Shown in pieces: positions 9,706 to 18,864 of a stretch of 64,000 nucleotides of DNA (the stretch's first letter is position 1; the number at the start of each line of letters is the position of its first letter). Location: the NCBI GenBank assembly GCA_017546605.1, contig JAFYSH010000019.1, positions 19,944 through 83,943 of the forward strand, read 5' to 3'. Both the position numbers and the translations under genes were made by a program. Source of the stretch: Bacteroidales bacterium (GTDB taxonomy: Bacteria; Bacteroidota; Bacteroidia; Bacteroidales; UBA932). The notes beneath the pieces are model-generated. The model was not told the origin of the DNA and did not search any database. It worked only from the letters and a program-made list of their open reading frames with translations.

Positions 9706-10522
9706 TCCAATCCATCAGCCTGATGCTCTGAGATTGGCCTTGATCGGATATCCCATTGCACACAGTCTGAGTCCTTCCCTCTTTCAAGCATACTGTCCCT
9801 ACGACTTGCTGGAAACCTCCTCGTTTCAAGAGGGCTTTCATCTTTTTATAACTGGAAATTATTGGGCTACCAATGTCACCACGCCCTTCAAAGAGGAAGC
9901 CTATACCTACGCAGATCAGGCCAGCCCGATCTGCCACCTACTGAAAGCCACCAACCTATTGATCAAAGAAAAAGATGGAGTACATGCCTATAACACCGAT
10001 TATAGTGCCGTCTGCCAACTTCTTCGTCAGCATATTTGCCGTCCACAACACATCCTGGTCATCGGTTGCGGGGGCGCAGGCAAAGCCGCTGCTTCTGCCG
10101 TCTATACAGAAGGGCATCATCTCTATCTGGCAAACCGTAATACACAAAAAGCATCGGATTTCATCCAAGCCCTTAAAAGCGCCAACCTGCCTATTTCCAC
10201 CCACAATCCTTCTGAAAAGCGGATCTGCAAACCACTCTCGCTCGATCACATCCCTGCCATCTGGGAGCAAATCAACTGCGTCATCATCACCCTTCCTGCG
10301 GCTTTCAATGACAGCCACTTTGCCAAAATTCTCCTAGAACAAGACTACACTGACAAACTGGTCATTGAAGCAAATTATGCTGCTCCCCTATTAAAAAACG
10401 CCCCCCAATACCTTGGAGGACGTCTCTGGTTAAAGGCCCAAGCACAACCGCTGATCGAGCGCATCAGTCGCGTTGTGCAGCGCGATCCAAACCCAACTCT
10501 GGATGTTTCTGAGAGGATTTGA
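9695..10522 (+). CDS. aroE: Shikimate dehydrogenase
   Basis: This 275-residue NADP-dependent dehydrogenase should reduce 3-dehydroshikimate to shikimate. The substrate domain has IAHSLSPS (residues 21-28) and the catalytic lysine K66 in NVTTPFKE. NTDYS supplies the conserved aspartate, and VIGCGGAGKAAASAV is the dinucleotide-binding loop, followed by LANRN. I chose the ATG at 9695, which overlaps the methylase by 11 nt; an earlier start at 9644 would overlap by 62 nt and adds no family-like sequence. The 3' end overlaps the convergent MFS gene by 59 nt. Confidence 0.88.
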   Translation: MKPDPIHQPDALRLALIGYPIAHSLSPSLFQAYCPYDLLETSSFQEGFHLFITGNYWATNVTTPFKEEAYTYADQASPICHLLKATNLLIKEKDGVHAYNTDYSAVCQLLRQHICRPQHILVIGCGGAGKAAASAVYTEGHHLYLANRNTQKASDFIQALKSANLPISTHNPSEKRICKPLSLDHIPAIWEQINCVIITLPAAFNDSHFAKILLEQDYTDKLVIEANYAAPLLKNAPQYLGGRLWLKAQAQPLIERISRVVQRDPNPTLDVSERI

Positions 10523-11846
10523 TAAAAATTAGGGCAACTCCGATTGAAATTACAGCCAAAACAATAAAGAGCAATTCCACGTGTACCGGATTTCCACTCT
10601 TATCTAGAATCTGTCCTACCCAAACCGGCACAAGCATCATTCCCATATTCTGCACCCAATAAATCAATGAATAGGCGGTTCCCAAATTCTTTTCCGGGAT
10701 GATCTTCGGCACAGAAGGCCACATGGCAGCCGGAACCAACGAATAACCGATGCCCAACACGCCAATACCTAAAAATCCAAAGAACGGGTGACCCGGTGCA
10801 AAAGCGATGATCAAGTGAGCTACCAGCACCAAACAAGAACCCACCAGCATAAAGCGTGTACCCTTGCCCCAACGGTCCACCAGGTGGCCAAACAATGGAG
10901 CAAATACAATCGTACAGAAAGGAATCATACTAATCATCTGTCCTGCCACCTTAAAATCAATTCCAAAACGAGGAATCGCCACAGCGGATGCAAACTTTCC
11001 AAAAGAAATAATACAGCAGTAGAAGGACACACAAAGCAAAGAGATCAGCAGGAAGTTTCGGTTGGACATCACTTTCCAAACATCACTCCATCGAAAGTCT
11101 TCCTTTTGTTCCTGCGCCACTTGTTCCGCAATCCGACGAGCCTCCTCACTTTGACGATCTAAGCGAAAATCCATCACCGCAAAGATGGTCCAAACGATGC
11201 CACTCACAATCAGCAGTCCCATACCAACCCAAACCACCACCATAATCATTTCTCTAGATAAAATCCCACTTTCATATGCAATCAGATAAGGCACTGACAA
11301 CAAAGCGGTTGCTTTTCCAAGACGTGCCAACGAAAGTTGAACCCCCATAGCCAAGGCCATTTCTCGATTCTTGAACCACTTGGCAATTGCCCGATTCACC
11401 ACCACACCTGCGATCTCACTTCCCAGTCCAAAGACCGCAAAACCAGCGGTAGCCAAAGCCAAAGACGGTTTGTCAAAGTACTGACCCAACCATTGAGCCA
11501 AAGCTCCCTGATCAAAGGCATCACTCATCGCAAAACCAGCCAAAGCAGCACCCAAGATCATCAGACCGACGAAAACCGAACCCGTCAGCCGTACACCCCA
11601 GCGGTCCAAGAGCATTCCACAAAATATCAGACCACCAAAAACACACAAAACAGAGTAGGCTCCCGTGTACAACCCATAATCCGTTGCATCCCACCCTAAA
11701 GCCACTTGATCCGGTGTCCTAAAAATCTCCGACAAAGGAGAAAACATGTCGGCGAAAAAGTATGAGCCGAACATAGGAATAGCAAGGCACAGCAGCGCTA
11801 GCCACCGTGCCCCCTTAGAATCCGTCAAAATACGCGGTTTACCCAT
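10464..11846 (-). CDS. MFS transporter, second of a tandem pair
   Basis: This 460-residue membrane protein has about 12 predicted transmembrane segments and major facilitator motifs. It is clearly homologous to the gene just upstream: both carry a SEIAG/CEMAG segment, then AIAKWFKxxEMALAMG, and later WPSVPKII with LGTAY or LGSAY and WVQN or WIQN. The WPSVP-LGTAY-QN block resembles the animal lysosomal dipeptide carrier MFSD1 (recalled family pattern), so a peptide or small-acid substrate is possible but unproven. Its ATG shares one base with the upstream stop (TAATG), which means coupled translation. The 3' end overlaps aroE by 59 nt on the other strand. Confidence 0.82.
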   Translation of the reverse strand: MGKPRILTDSKGARWLALLCLAIPMFGSYFFADMFSPLSEIFRTPDQVALGWDATDYGLYTGAYSVLCVFGGLIFCGMLLDRWGVRLTGSVFVGLMILGAALAGFAMSDAFDQGALAQWLGQYFDKPSLALATAGFAVFGLGSEIAGVVVNRAIAKWFKNREMALAMGVQLSLARLGKATALLSVPYLIAYESGILSREMIMVVVWVGMGLLIVSGIVWTIFAVMDFRLDRQSEEARRIAEQVAQEQKEDFRWSDVWKVMSNRNFLLISLLCVSFYCCIISFGKFASAVAIPRFGIDFKVAGQMISMIPFCTIVFAPLFGHLVDRWGKGTRFMLVGSCLVLVAHLIIAFAPGHPFFGFLGIGVLGIGYSLVPAAMWPSVPKIIPEKNLGTAYSLIYWVQNMGMMLVPVWVGQILDKSGNPVHVELLFIVLAVISIGVALIFIKSSQKHPELGLDRAAQRD

Positions 11847-13216
11847 TATTTTTTCACGTTAGGCAATTCCAAGCCGTAATTTTTGCGTCTGTCTTCGATC
11901 TTCAAATATACTCCGATCAACAATGCCAAAATACCGAAGCAAGAGAAAATAATCATCGGTACCAAGTACCCACCGGTTGCATCCAAAGTTGCTCCAATCA
12001 AAAGAGGAGTCGCAAACAGACCGATATTTTGAATCCAGAAAATTACGCAATAAGCCGATCCCAAGATTCTGGAGTCAATAATCTTCGGAACAGAAGGCCA
12101 CAAAGCCGCCGGAACCAGGGAGAAAGAAACGCCCAAAATCAGGATTAACAGCGTAGCAAAAGCCTTAGAAGGGAATACCGGCAACAAGAATGCAAAACTC
12201 ATGTGGCAAGCAATCATAAAGATTGCACCCAACATCAACATCGAAGCACCCTTACCTTTGTAATCCAAGAAAGCACCCAAGAACGGGGTCAAACACATCG
12301 CCAAAATCGGGAAGAAACTAAACAATTGGGATGCCTCATTGGCAGCAATACCCAAGGTTGTTTCCAGATAGTTCGGAGCAAAACGTTGGAAGGGGAAGAT
12401 CGCTGAGTAATACAACACGCACAACAAAGCTACCAACCAGAACATCTTGCTAGTAAAAATTGCTTTCAAATCGCTCAAGTGGAATTCTTCTTCACCACCT
12501 TCTTCTTCATTCAATTCGCCAGCTGCTACCAGTTGTTTATCCAGCTTACGGTCCATCAAAGAGAACACAATGTAGCAAATCAATCCGATGAGCAACAATG
12601 CTGTACAGAAACCAACCGGAGCGATAACCGATTGATCAAATTTATTTGAGATGATCGGAGCAATCCACATCACGGCAAATACACCTAAACGAGCAATGGC
12701 CATTTCAATACCCATTGCCAAGGCCATTTCCTTACCTTTGAACCACTTTGCAATGGACTTAGACACGGTAGTTCCCGCCATCTCACAACCGCAACCGAAA
12801 ATCATAAAGCCCAAACAAGCCATCTTCGCGTTTCCCGGCAAGGCTACCCACCAACTGTTCAACCATTGGCAAAGGCTGGTTGCTGCAAACCAATCTGTAA
12901 TCGCAATGAATTTAATGGCAGCACCAATTACCATCAACGATCCAGACAGGATTCCTGTAAAACGAATCCCCATTTTGTCCAAGATGATCCCAGCAAAGAT
13001 CAAGAAGAAACAGAATACGTTCAGAAAATACTCGGAAGCCGCATAGGTTCCAAAAACACTGTTGTTCCAATGCAAATTTGTCTCAACAAGGGATTTAAGC
13101 GGAGACATCACATCCACAAACATGTACGCAAAGAACATCATCAATGCGACCAGAATCAGCGCAGCCCAACGGGCTACCACGCTATCTGACAAAAAACGTT
13201 TAACAGTAGCAGTCAT
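11846..13216 (-). CDS. MFS transporter, first of a tandem pair
   Basis: This 456-residue protein is a major facilitator superfamily carrier with about 12 transmembrane segments. A charged cytoplasmic loop between the two halves is rich in glutamate (ELNEEEGGEEEF). Shared blocks with the downstream copy are MFxYMFVDVMSPL near the N-terminus, SIAKWFKGKEMALAMGIEMAIARLG, and LVPAALWPSVPKII. The two genes arose by tandem duplication and now differ along their length, so they may carry different substrates or form a pair. A good promoter lies just upstream at 13249-13279. Confidence 0.82.
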   Translation of the reverse strand: MTATVKRFLSDSVVARWAALILVALMMFFAYMFVDVMSPLKSLVETNLHWNNSVFGTYAASEYFLNVFCFFLIFAGIILDKMGIRFTGILSGSLMVIGAAIKFIAITDWFAATSLCQWLNSWWVALPGNAKMACLGFMIFGCGCEMAGTTVSKSIAKWFKGKEMALAMGIEMAIARLGVFAVMWIAPIISNKFDQSVIAPVGFCTALLLIGLICYIVFSLMDRKLDKQLVAAGELNEEEGGEEEFHLSDLKAIFTSKMFWLVALLCVLYYSAIFPFQRFAPNYLETTLGIAANEASQLFSFFPILAMCLTPFLGAFLDYKGKGASMLMLGAIFMIACHMSFAFLLPVFPSKAFATLLILILGVSFSLVPAALWPSVPKIIDSRILGSAYCVIFWIQNIGLFATPLLIGATLDATGGYLVPMIIFSCFGILALLIGVYLKIEDRRKNYGLELPNVKK

Positions 13217-13248
13217 TTCAATTAGATAGTTTTAGATTAAATAATCTT

Positions 13249-13279
13249 CAAAAGTAGTTTATTTCCCGATTGTGGCAAA
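13249..13279 (-). promoter_or_regulatory. Bacteroidota-type promoter of the MFS pair
   Basis: On the minus strand TTTG (13279-13276), a 19-nt spacer and a perfect -7 box TACTTTTG (13256-13249) match the Bacteroidota consensus. The leader to the ATG at 13216 would be about 25 nt. Confidence 0.65.
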
Positions 13280-13362
13280 ATTAAAATCCCCGCATATACT
13301 TTTATTTTTCATTCTCGTAGAATAGTCGTACCTTAGCAGGTCGAATAAACACATACCAATTT

Positions 13363-13800
13363 ATGTCACTGAATAAAGTCATGCTAATCGGAAATTTGGG
13401 CCGCGATCCCGAAGTTCGCCACTTGGAAAGTGGTACCGTCAATGCTACATTTACCCTAGCCACCTCCGAACGCTATCGGGATCGGACAACTGGGGAAACC
13501 AAAGAGCAAACCGAATGGCATAACATCGTATGCTGGAGACAATTGGCTGAATTCAGCGAAAACTACCTCAAAAAAGGAACACAAATATTCGTTGAAGGAA
13601 AATTGCGCAGCCGTTCCTACACGGACCAAAACGGCAATGTGCGCTACGTCACTGAGATTGTAGCAGACTCCATCCAGCTGTTGGGCCGTAAATCCGACAA
13701 TTCTGCCCAAACACAACAGCCGGTTCGTCCGGTTCAAACTGCCCAACCGGCACAAAGCGTCCAACCCATCGTTGATGAAGGAGACGACCTTCCCTTTTAA
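13363..13800 (+). CDS. ssb: Single-stranded DNA-binding protein
   Basis: This 145-residue protein coats single-stranded DNA during replication and repair. The OB fold starts at residue 1 (SLNKVMLIGNLGRDPEVRH) and includes TEWHNIVCW and KKGTQIFVEGKLR. A flexible tail rich in glutamine and proline follows, with the PVRPVQTAQPAQSVQP repeats. It ends in DDLPF, the acidic tip that docks partner proteins. Length is slightly short for SSB. It precedes purA by 33 nt on the same strand. A weak promoter (TACCTTAG at 13329-13336) lies upstream. Confidence 0.93.
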   Translation: MSLNKVMLIGNLGRDPEVRHLESGTVNATFTLATSERYRDRTTGETKEQTEWHNIVCWRQLAEFSENYLKKGTQIFVEGKLRSRSYTDQNGNVRYVTEIVADSIQLLGRKSDNSAQTQQPVRPVQTAQPAQSVQPIVDEGDDLPF

Positions 13801-13833
13801 ATACCTGATAAACCATATACCTTTTAATATATT

Positions 13834-15096
13834 ATGAAACTTGATGTCGTATTAGGTCTCCAATGGGGAGACGAAGGCAAAGGAAAAATTGTTGACGTTC
13901 TTGCTGGAAGCTATCCGGTTATCGCCCGTTTCCAAGGCGGTCCCAATGCCGGCCACTCCCTTCATTTCGGAAACACCAACTTCGTTTTACACACAATCCC
14001 TTCCGGTATTTTCCGTGAAAACACGATGAATGTCATCGGAAATGGTGTTGTCATCGACCCTATCATTTTCCAAGAAGAATGCGAAAAATTGGTCGCTATG
14101 GGAGTTCCCGTCAGAGAACGCATCTGCATTTCTCAAAAAGCCCATTTGATTCTTCCGACACACAAGATCATTGATGCCGCTTCTGAAGCAGCAAAAGGAA
14201 AATCCAAAATTGGATCAACCTTAAAAGGCATTGGCCCGACTTACATGGACAAAACCGGCAGAAATGGTTTGCGCGTAGGCGATATCCTAGCGACAGACTT
14301 TTTGACCCGTTTTGAAAACCTGAAACAAAAACACATCGCATTGCTCCGCCAATACGATTTTACCTACGATGCACAAGCCAACGAAGCTGCATGGTTGGAA
14401 GCCATTGAATACCTGCGCAGTTTCAACTTGGTAGATGGCGAATACTACATCCACAAAGAATTGAAAAATGGCAAAGCGGTTTTGGCCGAAGGCGCACAAG
14501 GTTCGATGTTGGACATTGACTTCGGATCGTATCCGTTTGTCACTTCTTCCACCACAACTTGCTCTGGAGCCTGCTTGGGCTTGGGCGTAGCTCCTTCTAC
14601 CGTTAAAAATGTATATGGTATTTTTAAAGCCTACTGCACCCGTGTAGGTAGCGGTCCCTTCCCCACCGAATTGTTCGATGAAACTGGCGAACAACTCCGC
14701 AAACTCGGTCACGAATTCGGAGCAACCACAGGCCGTGCTCGTCGTACCGGTTGGTTGGACTTGGTTGCCTTGAAATACGCCATTATGCTCAACGGTGTTA
14801 CCGACTTGATCATGATGAAATCCGACGTACTCGACACCTTCGACACCATCCGCGTAGCTACTGCTTACCGCGTCAATGGTGAAGTCATCGATCACGTTCC
14901 GTTCGATACCTATGCTGAAGTAGAACCGATCTACCAAGACTTCCGCGGCTGGAAAACCGACCTCACTGGCATCCGTCGTGAAGAGGACCTTCCGACCGCT
15001 TTCCGCGAATACGTTGAGTTTTTGGAAAAAGAAACCGGGGTTCCGATCCGCATCATTTCCCTGGGACCCGATCGCGATCAAACCATCATTCGATAG
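13834..15096 (+). CDS. purA: Adenylosuccinate synthetase
   Basis: This 420-residue GTP-dependent enzyme joins IMP and aspartate to adenylosuccinate, the first committed step to AMP. It has the N-terminal signature GLQWGDEGKGK (residues 8-18), GGPNAGH, the KGIGPTYMDK segment, the loop ATTGRARRTGW, and a C-terminal DRDQTI. Length is normal. It lies between ssb and dxs; dxs starts only 9 nt after its stop. Confidence 0.96.
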   Translation: MKLDVVLGLQWGDEGKGKIVDVLAGSYPVIARFQGGPNAGHSLHFGNTNFVLHTIPSGIFRENTMNVIGNGVVIDPIIFQEECEKLVAMGVPVRERICISQKAHLILPTHKIIDAASEAAKGKSKIGSTLKGIGPTYMDKTGRNGLRVGDILATDFLTRFENLKQKHIALLRQYDFTYDAQANEAAWLEAIEYLRSFNLVDGEYYIHKELKNGKAVLAEGAQGSMLDIDFGSYPFVTSSTTTCSGACLGLGVAPSTVKNVYGIFKAYCTRVGSGPFPTELFDETGEQLRKLGHEFGATTGRARRTGWLDLVALKYAIMLNGVTDLIMMKSDVLDTFDTIRVATAYRVNGEVIDHVPFDTYAEVEPIYQDFRGWKTDLTGIRREEDLPTAFREYVEFLEKETGVPIRIISLGPDRDQTIIR

Positions 15097-15105
15097 CAAC
15101 TACAC

Positions 15106-16962
15106 ATGTTACTGGAGAAGATCAACAGCCCAGAAGACATCAAAAAGTTAAGCCTGGAGGAACTGCCTGCCCTATGCTCCGAAATTCGAGAGTATATGAT
15201 TGCTTGTTGTTCTGTCAATCCGGGTCACTTGGGTGCCAGCTTGGGCACAGTTGAGCTTAGCGTTGCCCTACACTACGTGTACGACACCCCCCAGGACAAA
15301 CTGATATGGGACGTAGGCCACCAGGCCTACGCCCACAAAATCCTTACCGGACGACGCGAAGCTTTTCGCAACAACCGCAAACAAGGGGGCATCAGCGGCT
15401 TTCCAAAACGCGAAGAAAGCCCCCACGATGCGTTCGGAGCAGGGCACTCATCCACCTCGATATCAGCAGCATTAGGCATGGCGATTGCTGCCGAAAAACA
15501 GCAAAGAAATGAGCATGTCATCGCCATCATTGGCGATGGTGCCATTGGCGGAGGTATGGCCTTTGAAGGGCTCAACCATGCAGGCAGTCTAAGAACCGAC
15601 CTGCTGGTCATCCTGAATGACAACCAGATTTCCATCGACAAAAATACAGGAGCCCTCCATAACTACCTGCTTCGCATCTCTCTATCCCGCACTTACAACC
15701 GGATCAAGAGCAATCTGTGGAATAAAATGAGCGCTGGTATCCAACGGATTACCCATCGCATCTTTCATTCGACCAAAATGGCCATGCTCAAAGGAGGCAC
15801 CCTCTTTGAGTCTTTGGGCTTCCGATATTTTGGTCTGGTAAACGGGCACGATGTATGCCAACTTGTAAAAACACTCCAACGACTCAAAGAAATCGATGGT
15901 CCCAAGTTGCTACACATCTCTACGCAAAAAGGAAAAGGCTATGAACCTGCTGAAAAAAATCAGGTAGTATGGCACGCTCCGGGGGCATTTGATCCAGAAA
16001 CCGGCAAACGCCTCACCCCGAAGATCAAAGCCGACCGCTACCAGGACGTATTCGGAGAAACCCTGCTTGCGATGGCCCGAAAAAACCCCGACATTGTAGG
16101 GATTACCCCTGCAATGCTCAGCGGCTCCTCCTTAAACATCATGCAGCGCGTGTTCCCGGACCGTGTTTTTGACGTAGGTATCGCAGAACAGCATGCGGTC
16201 ACCTTCTCTGCCGGCCTTGCCGCCAACGGTCTATTACCCTTCTGCAACATCTACTCATCCTTTATGCAACGGGCCTATGACTGTGTCATCCACGATGTAG
16301 CCCTACAAAACCTCAAGGTCATCTTCTGCCTGGACAGAGCAGGACTTGTGGGTGAGGACGGAGCTACCCACCAGGGAGCATACGACCTGGCCGCATTCCG
16401 CCCCATCCCAAACCTGACCCTTATGGCGCCGATGGATGAGATAGAATTAAAAGACATGATGCACGCGGCGTGTGAACCAAAATATGGTCCTACAATCATA
16501 CGTTATCCCAGAGGCAATACGCAAGGCCACCCCTGGCGAGAAACACCCCTATCGCCAATTCCTCTCGGAAAAGCACGATGCCTGGAAGCCGGAAGGAACA
16601 CTCGTACCACCATCCTATCATTGGGCACCATCGGTAACATGGCCACAGATGCCCTTAATGAGCTAAAAAATATAGGTGCGAATGAGATTCCTGCACACTA
16701 TGATATGCGCTTCCTCAAACCGCTGGACACCGAACTGTTGGATCAGATAGCAAACAATTTCGATCGAATCATTACCATCGAAGACGGAAGCCAAATCGGA
16801 GGATTGCATGGAGCCGTCTGCGAATACCTACACTCAATAGACTATAAAGGTCATATCGAAGGAATCGGTATTCCAGATAAGTTTATTGAACAAGGAACAG
16901 TAATTCAGCAATTTGCAGCATGTAATCTCACAAAAGAACATCTGCTATCACTGATAAAGTAA
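15106..16962 (+). CDS. dxs: 1-deoxy-D-xylulose-5-phosphate synthase
   Basis: This 618-residue thiamine diphosphate enzyme condenses pyruvate and glyceraldehyde 3-phosphate, the entry step of the MEP isoprenoid pathway. It has PGHLGASLGTVEL, the GDGAIGGGMAFEGLNHAG region ending in NDNQIS (thiamine-diphosphate and magnesium binding), and the transketolase core with DVGIAEQHAVTFSAGLA and DRAGLVGEDGATHQG. Length is normal. It is the last gene before the tRNA promoter. The window also has uppS, which uses the product of this pathway. Confidence 0.95.
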   Translation: MLLEKINSPEDIKKLSLEELPALCSEIREYMIACCSVNPGHLGASLGTVELSVALHYVYDTPQDKLIWDVGHQAYAHKILTGRREAFRNNRKQGGISGFPKREESPHDAFGAGHSSTSISAALGMAIAAEKQQRNEHVIAIIGDGAIGGGMAFEGLNHAGSLRTDLLVILNDNQISIDKNTGALHNYLLRISLSRTYNRIKSNLWNKMSAGIQRITHRIFHSTKMAMLKGGTLFESLGFRYFGLVNGHDVCQLVKTLQRLKEIDGPKLLHISTQKGKGYEPAEKNQVVWHAPGAFDPETGKRLTPKIKADRYQDVFGETLLAMARKNPDIVGITPAMLSGSSLNIMQRVFPDRVFDVGIAEQHAVTFSAGLAANGLLPFCNIYSSFMQRAYDCVIHDVALQNLKVIFCLDRAGLVGEDGATHQGAYDLAAFRPIPNLTLMAPMDEIELKDMMHAACEPKYGPTIIRYPRGNTQGHPWRETPLSPIPLGKARCLEAGRNTRTTILSLGTIGNMATDALNELKNIGANEIPAHYDMRFLKPLDTELLDQIANNFDRIITIEDGSQIGGLHGAVCEYLHSIDYKGHIEGIGIPDKFIEQGTVIQQFAACNLTKEHLLSLIK

Positions 16963-17025
16963 CCGATAATTCACTCCATTAGCGAAAAAAAACACGAATA
17001 TTTTTGAAAAAAAATTCAAAAAACT

Positions 17026-17056
17026 TTTGGAGTTATGAAGAAAAAGCCTACCTTTG
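17026..17056 (+). promoter_or_regulatory. Strong promoter of the tRNA-tuf operon
   Basis: TTTG (17026-17029), a 19-nt spacer and a perfect -7 box TACCTTTG (17049-17056) lie just before the first tRNA. The AT-rich stretch at 16985-17023 upstream could act as an UP-like element. Confidence 0.75.
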
Positions 17057-17092
17057 CAATCCCTAAAGAAAGGGGGGCTAACTCAAAAACAT

Positions 17093-17166
17093 GCCGATGT
17101 AGCTCAGTTGGCCAGAGCAGCTGATTTGTAATCAGCTGGTCGGGGGTTCGAATCCCTCCATCGGCT
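17093..17166 (+). tRNA. tRNA-Thr(TGT)
   Basis: A 74-nt cloverleaf with acceptor GCCGATG/CATCGGC, D arm, anticodon loop TTTGTAA with anticodon TGT at 17127-17129, and T arm GGTTCGAATCC. No CCA is encoded. It is first of four tRNAs before tuf. Confidence 0.95.
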
Positions 17167-17185
17167 CTAAAGTTCTATGAAAATC

Positions 17186-17268
17186 GGGGAGATACCAAAG
17201 TGGCCAACTGGGGCAGACTGTAAATCTGCTGGCGCACGCCTTCGTAGGTTCGAATCCTGCTCTCCCCA
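17186..17268 (+). tRNA. tRNA-Tyr(GTA)
   Basis: An 83-nt class II tRNA with a long variable arm. Acceptor GGGGAGA/TCTCCCC, anticodon stem GCAGA/TCTGC, anticodon GTA at 17220-17222, discriminator A. Confidence 0.95.
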
Positions 17269-17279
17269 CTTAAAATACT

Positions 17280-17352
17280 GCGGAAGTAGCTCAGTCGGTA
17301 GAGCATCAGCCTTCCAAGCTGAGGGTCGCGGGTTCGAACCTCGTCTTCCGCT
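17280..17352 (+). tRNA. tRNA-Gly(TCC)
   Basis: A 73-nt cloverleaf with acceptor GCGGAAG/CTTCCGC, anticodon stem TCAGC/GCTGA and anticodon TCC at 17313-17315. Confidence 0.95.
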
Positions 17353-17362
17353 CGAAAGTTAA

Positions 17363-17434
17363 GCCAGTGTAGCTCAGTGGTAGAGCGCTTCCTTGGTAAG
17401 GAAGAGGCCGCGGGTTCAATTCCCGCCACCGGCT
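17363..17434 (+). tRNA. tRNA-Thr(GGT)
   Basis: A 72-nt cloverleaf with anticodon stem CTTCC/GGAAG, anticodon GGT at 17395-17397, and T arm GCGGG/CCCGC. The acceptor stem GCCAGTG/CACCGGC has an A4-C69 mismatch; the other six pairs are Watson-Crick. Confidence 0.93.
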
Positions 17435-17469
17435 CTTTAAGTGTATAAAATTCATTAATACCTAAAATT

Positions 17470-18657
17470 ATGGCAAAAGAAACTTTTAAAAGAGACAAGC
17501 CGCACGTTAACATTGGTACTATTGGCCACGTTGACCACGGTAAAACTACTTTGACTGCTGCTATTACCACCGTATTGGCTAAAGCAGGTCTTTCTGAATT
17601 GCGTTCATTCGACTCTATCGACAACGCTCCCGAAGAAAAAGAACGTGGTATTACTATCAATACTTCACACGTTGAATACCAAACTGCATCTCGTCACTAC
17701 GCTCACGTTGACTGCCCTGGCCACGCCGACTACGTTAAAAACATGGTTACCGGTGCTGCGCAAATGGACGGTGCTATCTTGGTTGTAGCTGCTACTGATG
17801 GTCCGATGCCCCAAACTCGTGAACACATCTTGCTCGCTCGTCAAGTAAACGTGCCTCGTATCGTTGTTTTCTTGAACAAAGTTGACTTGGTTGATGACGA
17901 AGAAATGGTTGAACTCGTTGAAATGGAAGTTCGTGAATTGTTGAGCTTCTACAACTTCGACGGTGACAACGCTCCTATCGTTCGTGGTTCTGCACTTGGT
18001 GCTTTGAACGGTGAACCGAAATGGGAAGAAAAAGTTATGGAATTGATGGCTCACGTTGATGAGTACGTTCCGATTCCTCCGCGTGAAAACGAAAAACCGT
18101 TCTTGATGCCGGTTGAAGACGTGTTCTCAATCACTGGTCGTGGTACTGTTGCTACTGGCCGTATTGAAACAGGTGTTATCCACACTGGTGAAGAAATCCA
18201 AATCATTGGTTTGGGTGATGAACCTAAGAAATCAGTGGTTACCGGTGTTGAAATGTTCCGTAAGATTTTGGACCAAGGTGAAGCTGGTGACAACGTAGGT
18301 TTGTTGCTCCGTGGTATCGATAAAAAAGAGATCAAACGTGGTCAAGTTATCGCTCGCCCGGGTACCATCACTCCTCACCGCAAATTCCAAGCTGAGATCT
18401 ACGTATTGAAGAAAGACGAAGGTGGTCGTCACACTCCGTTCCACAACAAATATCGTCCTCAATTCTTCATCCGTACTTTGGACGTTACCGGTGAAATCAC
18501 CCTTCCTGAAGGAACTGACATGGTAATGCCTGGTGATAACGTAACCATCACTGTAGAATTGATCTACCCGGTTGCTATCAACGAAGGTCTCCGTTTCGCT
18601 ATCCGTGAAGGTGGTCGTACGGTAGGTGCTGGTCAGGTAACCAAATTGTTTGAATAA
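17470..18657 (+). CDS. tuf: Elongation factor Tu
   Basis: This 395-residue GTPase delivers aminoacyl-tRNA to the ribosome. The P-loop GHVDHGKT is at residues 19-26, [24 protein letters not shown] is the switch II region, and NKVD gives guanine specificity. Domains 2 and 3 follow ([13 protein letters not shown], then [13 protein letters not shown]). Codon use is strongly biased, as expected for high expression. It lies downstream of four tRNAs, the same arrangement as E. coli tufB. Confidence 0.98.
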   Translation: MAKETFKRDKPHVNIGTIGHVDHGKTTLTAAITTVLAKAGLSELRSFDSIDNAPEEKERGITINTSHVEYQTASRHYAHVDCPGHADYVKNMVTGAAQMDGAILVVAATDGPMPQTREHILLARQVNVPRIVVFLNKVDLVDDEEMVELVEMEVRELLSFYNFDGDNAPIVRGSALGALNGEPKWEEKVMELMAHVDEYVPIPPRENEKPFLMPVEDVFSITGRGTVATGRIETGVIHTGEEIQIIGLGDEPKKSVVTGVEMFRKILDQGEAGDNVGLLLRGIDKKEIKRGQVIARPGTITPHRKFQAEIYVLKKDEGGRHTPFHNKYRPQFFIRTLDVTGEITLPEGTDMVMPGDNVTITVELIYPVAINEGLRFAIREGGRTVGAGQVTKLFE

Positions 18658-18675
18658 TCCAAACACATAAAAATA

Positions 18676-18703
18676 GGGCTTGGCTCCGTCAAGCCCATTT
18701 TTT
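18676..18703 (+). terminator. Terminator or attenuator after tuf
   Basis: A perfect 7-bp stem GGGCTTG (18676-18682) with CAAGCCC (18690-18696) is followed by ATTTTTT. The T run ends at the base just before tRNA-Trp, so read-through or a processing role is possible. Confidence 0.75.
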
Positions 18704-18774
18704 AGGGGCATAGTTCAAGGGTAGAATAGCGGTCTCCAAAACCGTTGATGGGCGTTCGAATCGCTCTGCCCCTG
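18704..18774 (+). tRNA. tRNA-Trp(CCA)
   Basis: A 71-nt cloverleaf with acceptor AGGGGCA/TGCCCCT, anticodon stem GCGGT/ACCGT, anticodon CCA at 18736-18738, T arm GGGCG/CGCTC and discriminator G, as expected for tRNA-Trp. Confidence 0.95.
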
Positions 18775-18864
18775 CTAAATTAATACAGATGGTTACGCAT
18801 CTGTTATTATTTTTAAATCGGTAATTGCAAAGCTTCCACTGCCATTGCCACCAAAACAAAAAAA

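Noticed and set aside
14287..15099. Long open frame (270 codons) on the minus strand of purA
   Set aside because: It lies wholly inside a clear purA gene, has no family-like motifs, and follows from codon bias of the sense gene.
17175..17660. Minus-strand frame across three tRNAs and the start of tuf
   Set aside because: It covers tRNA genes and the tuf start, so it cannot be a real protein gene.
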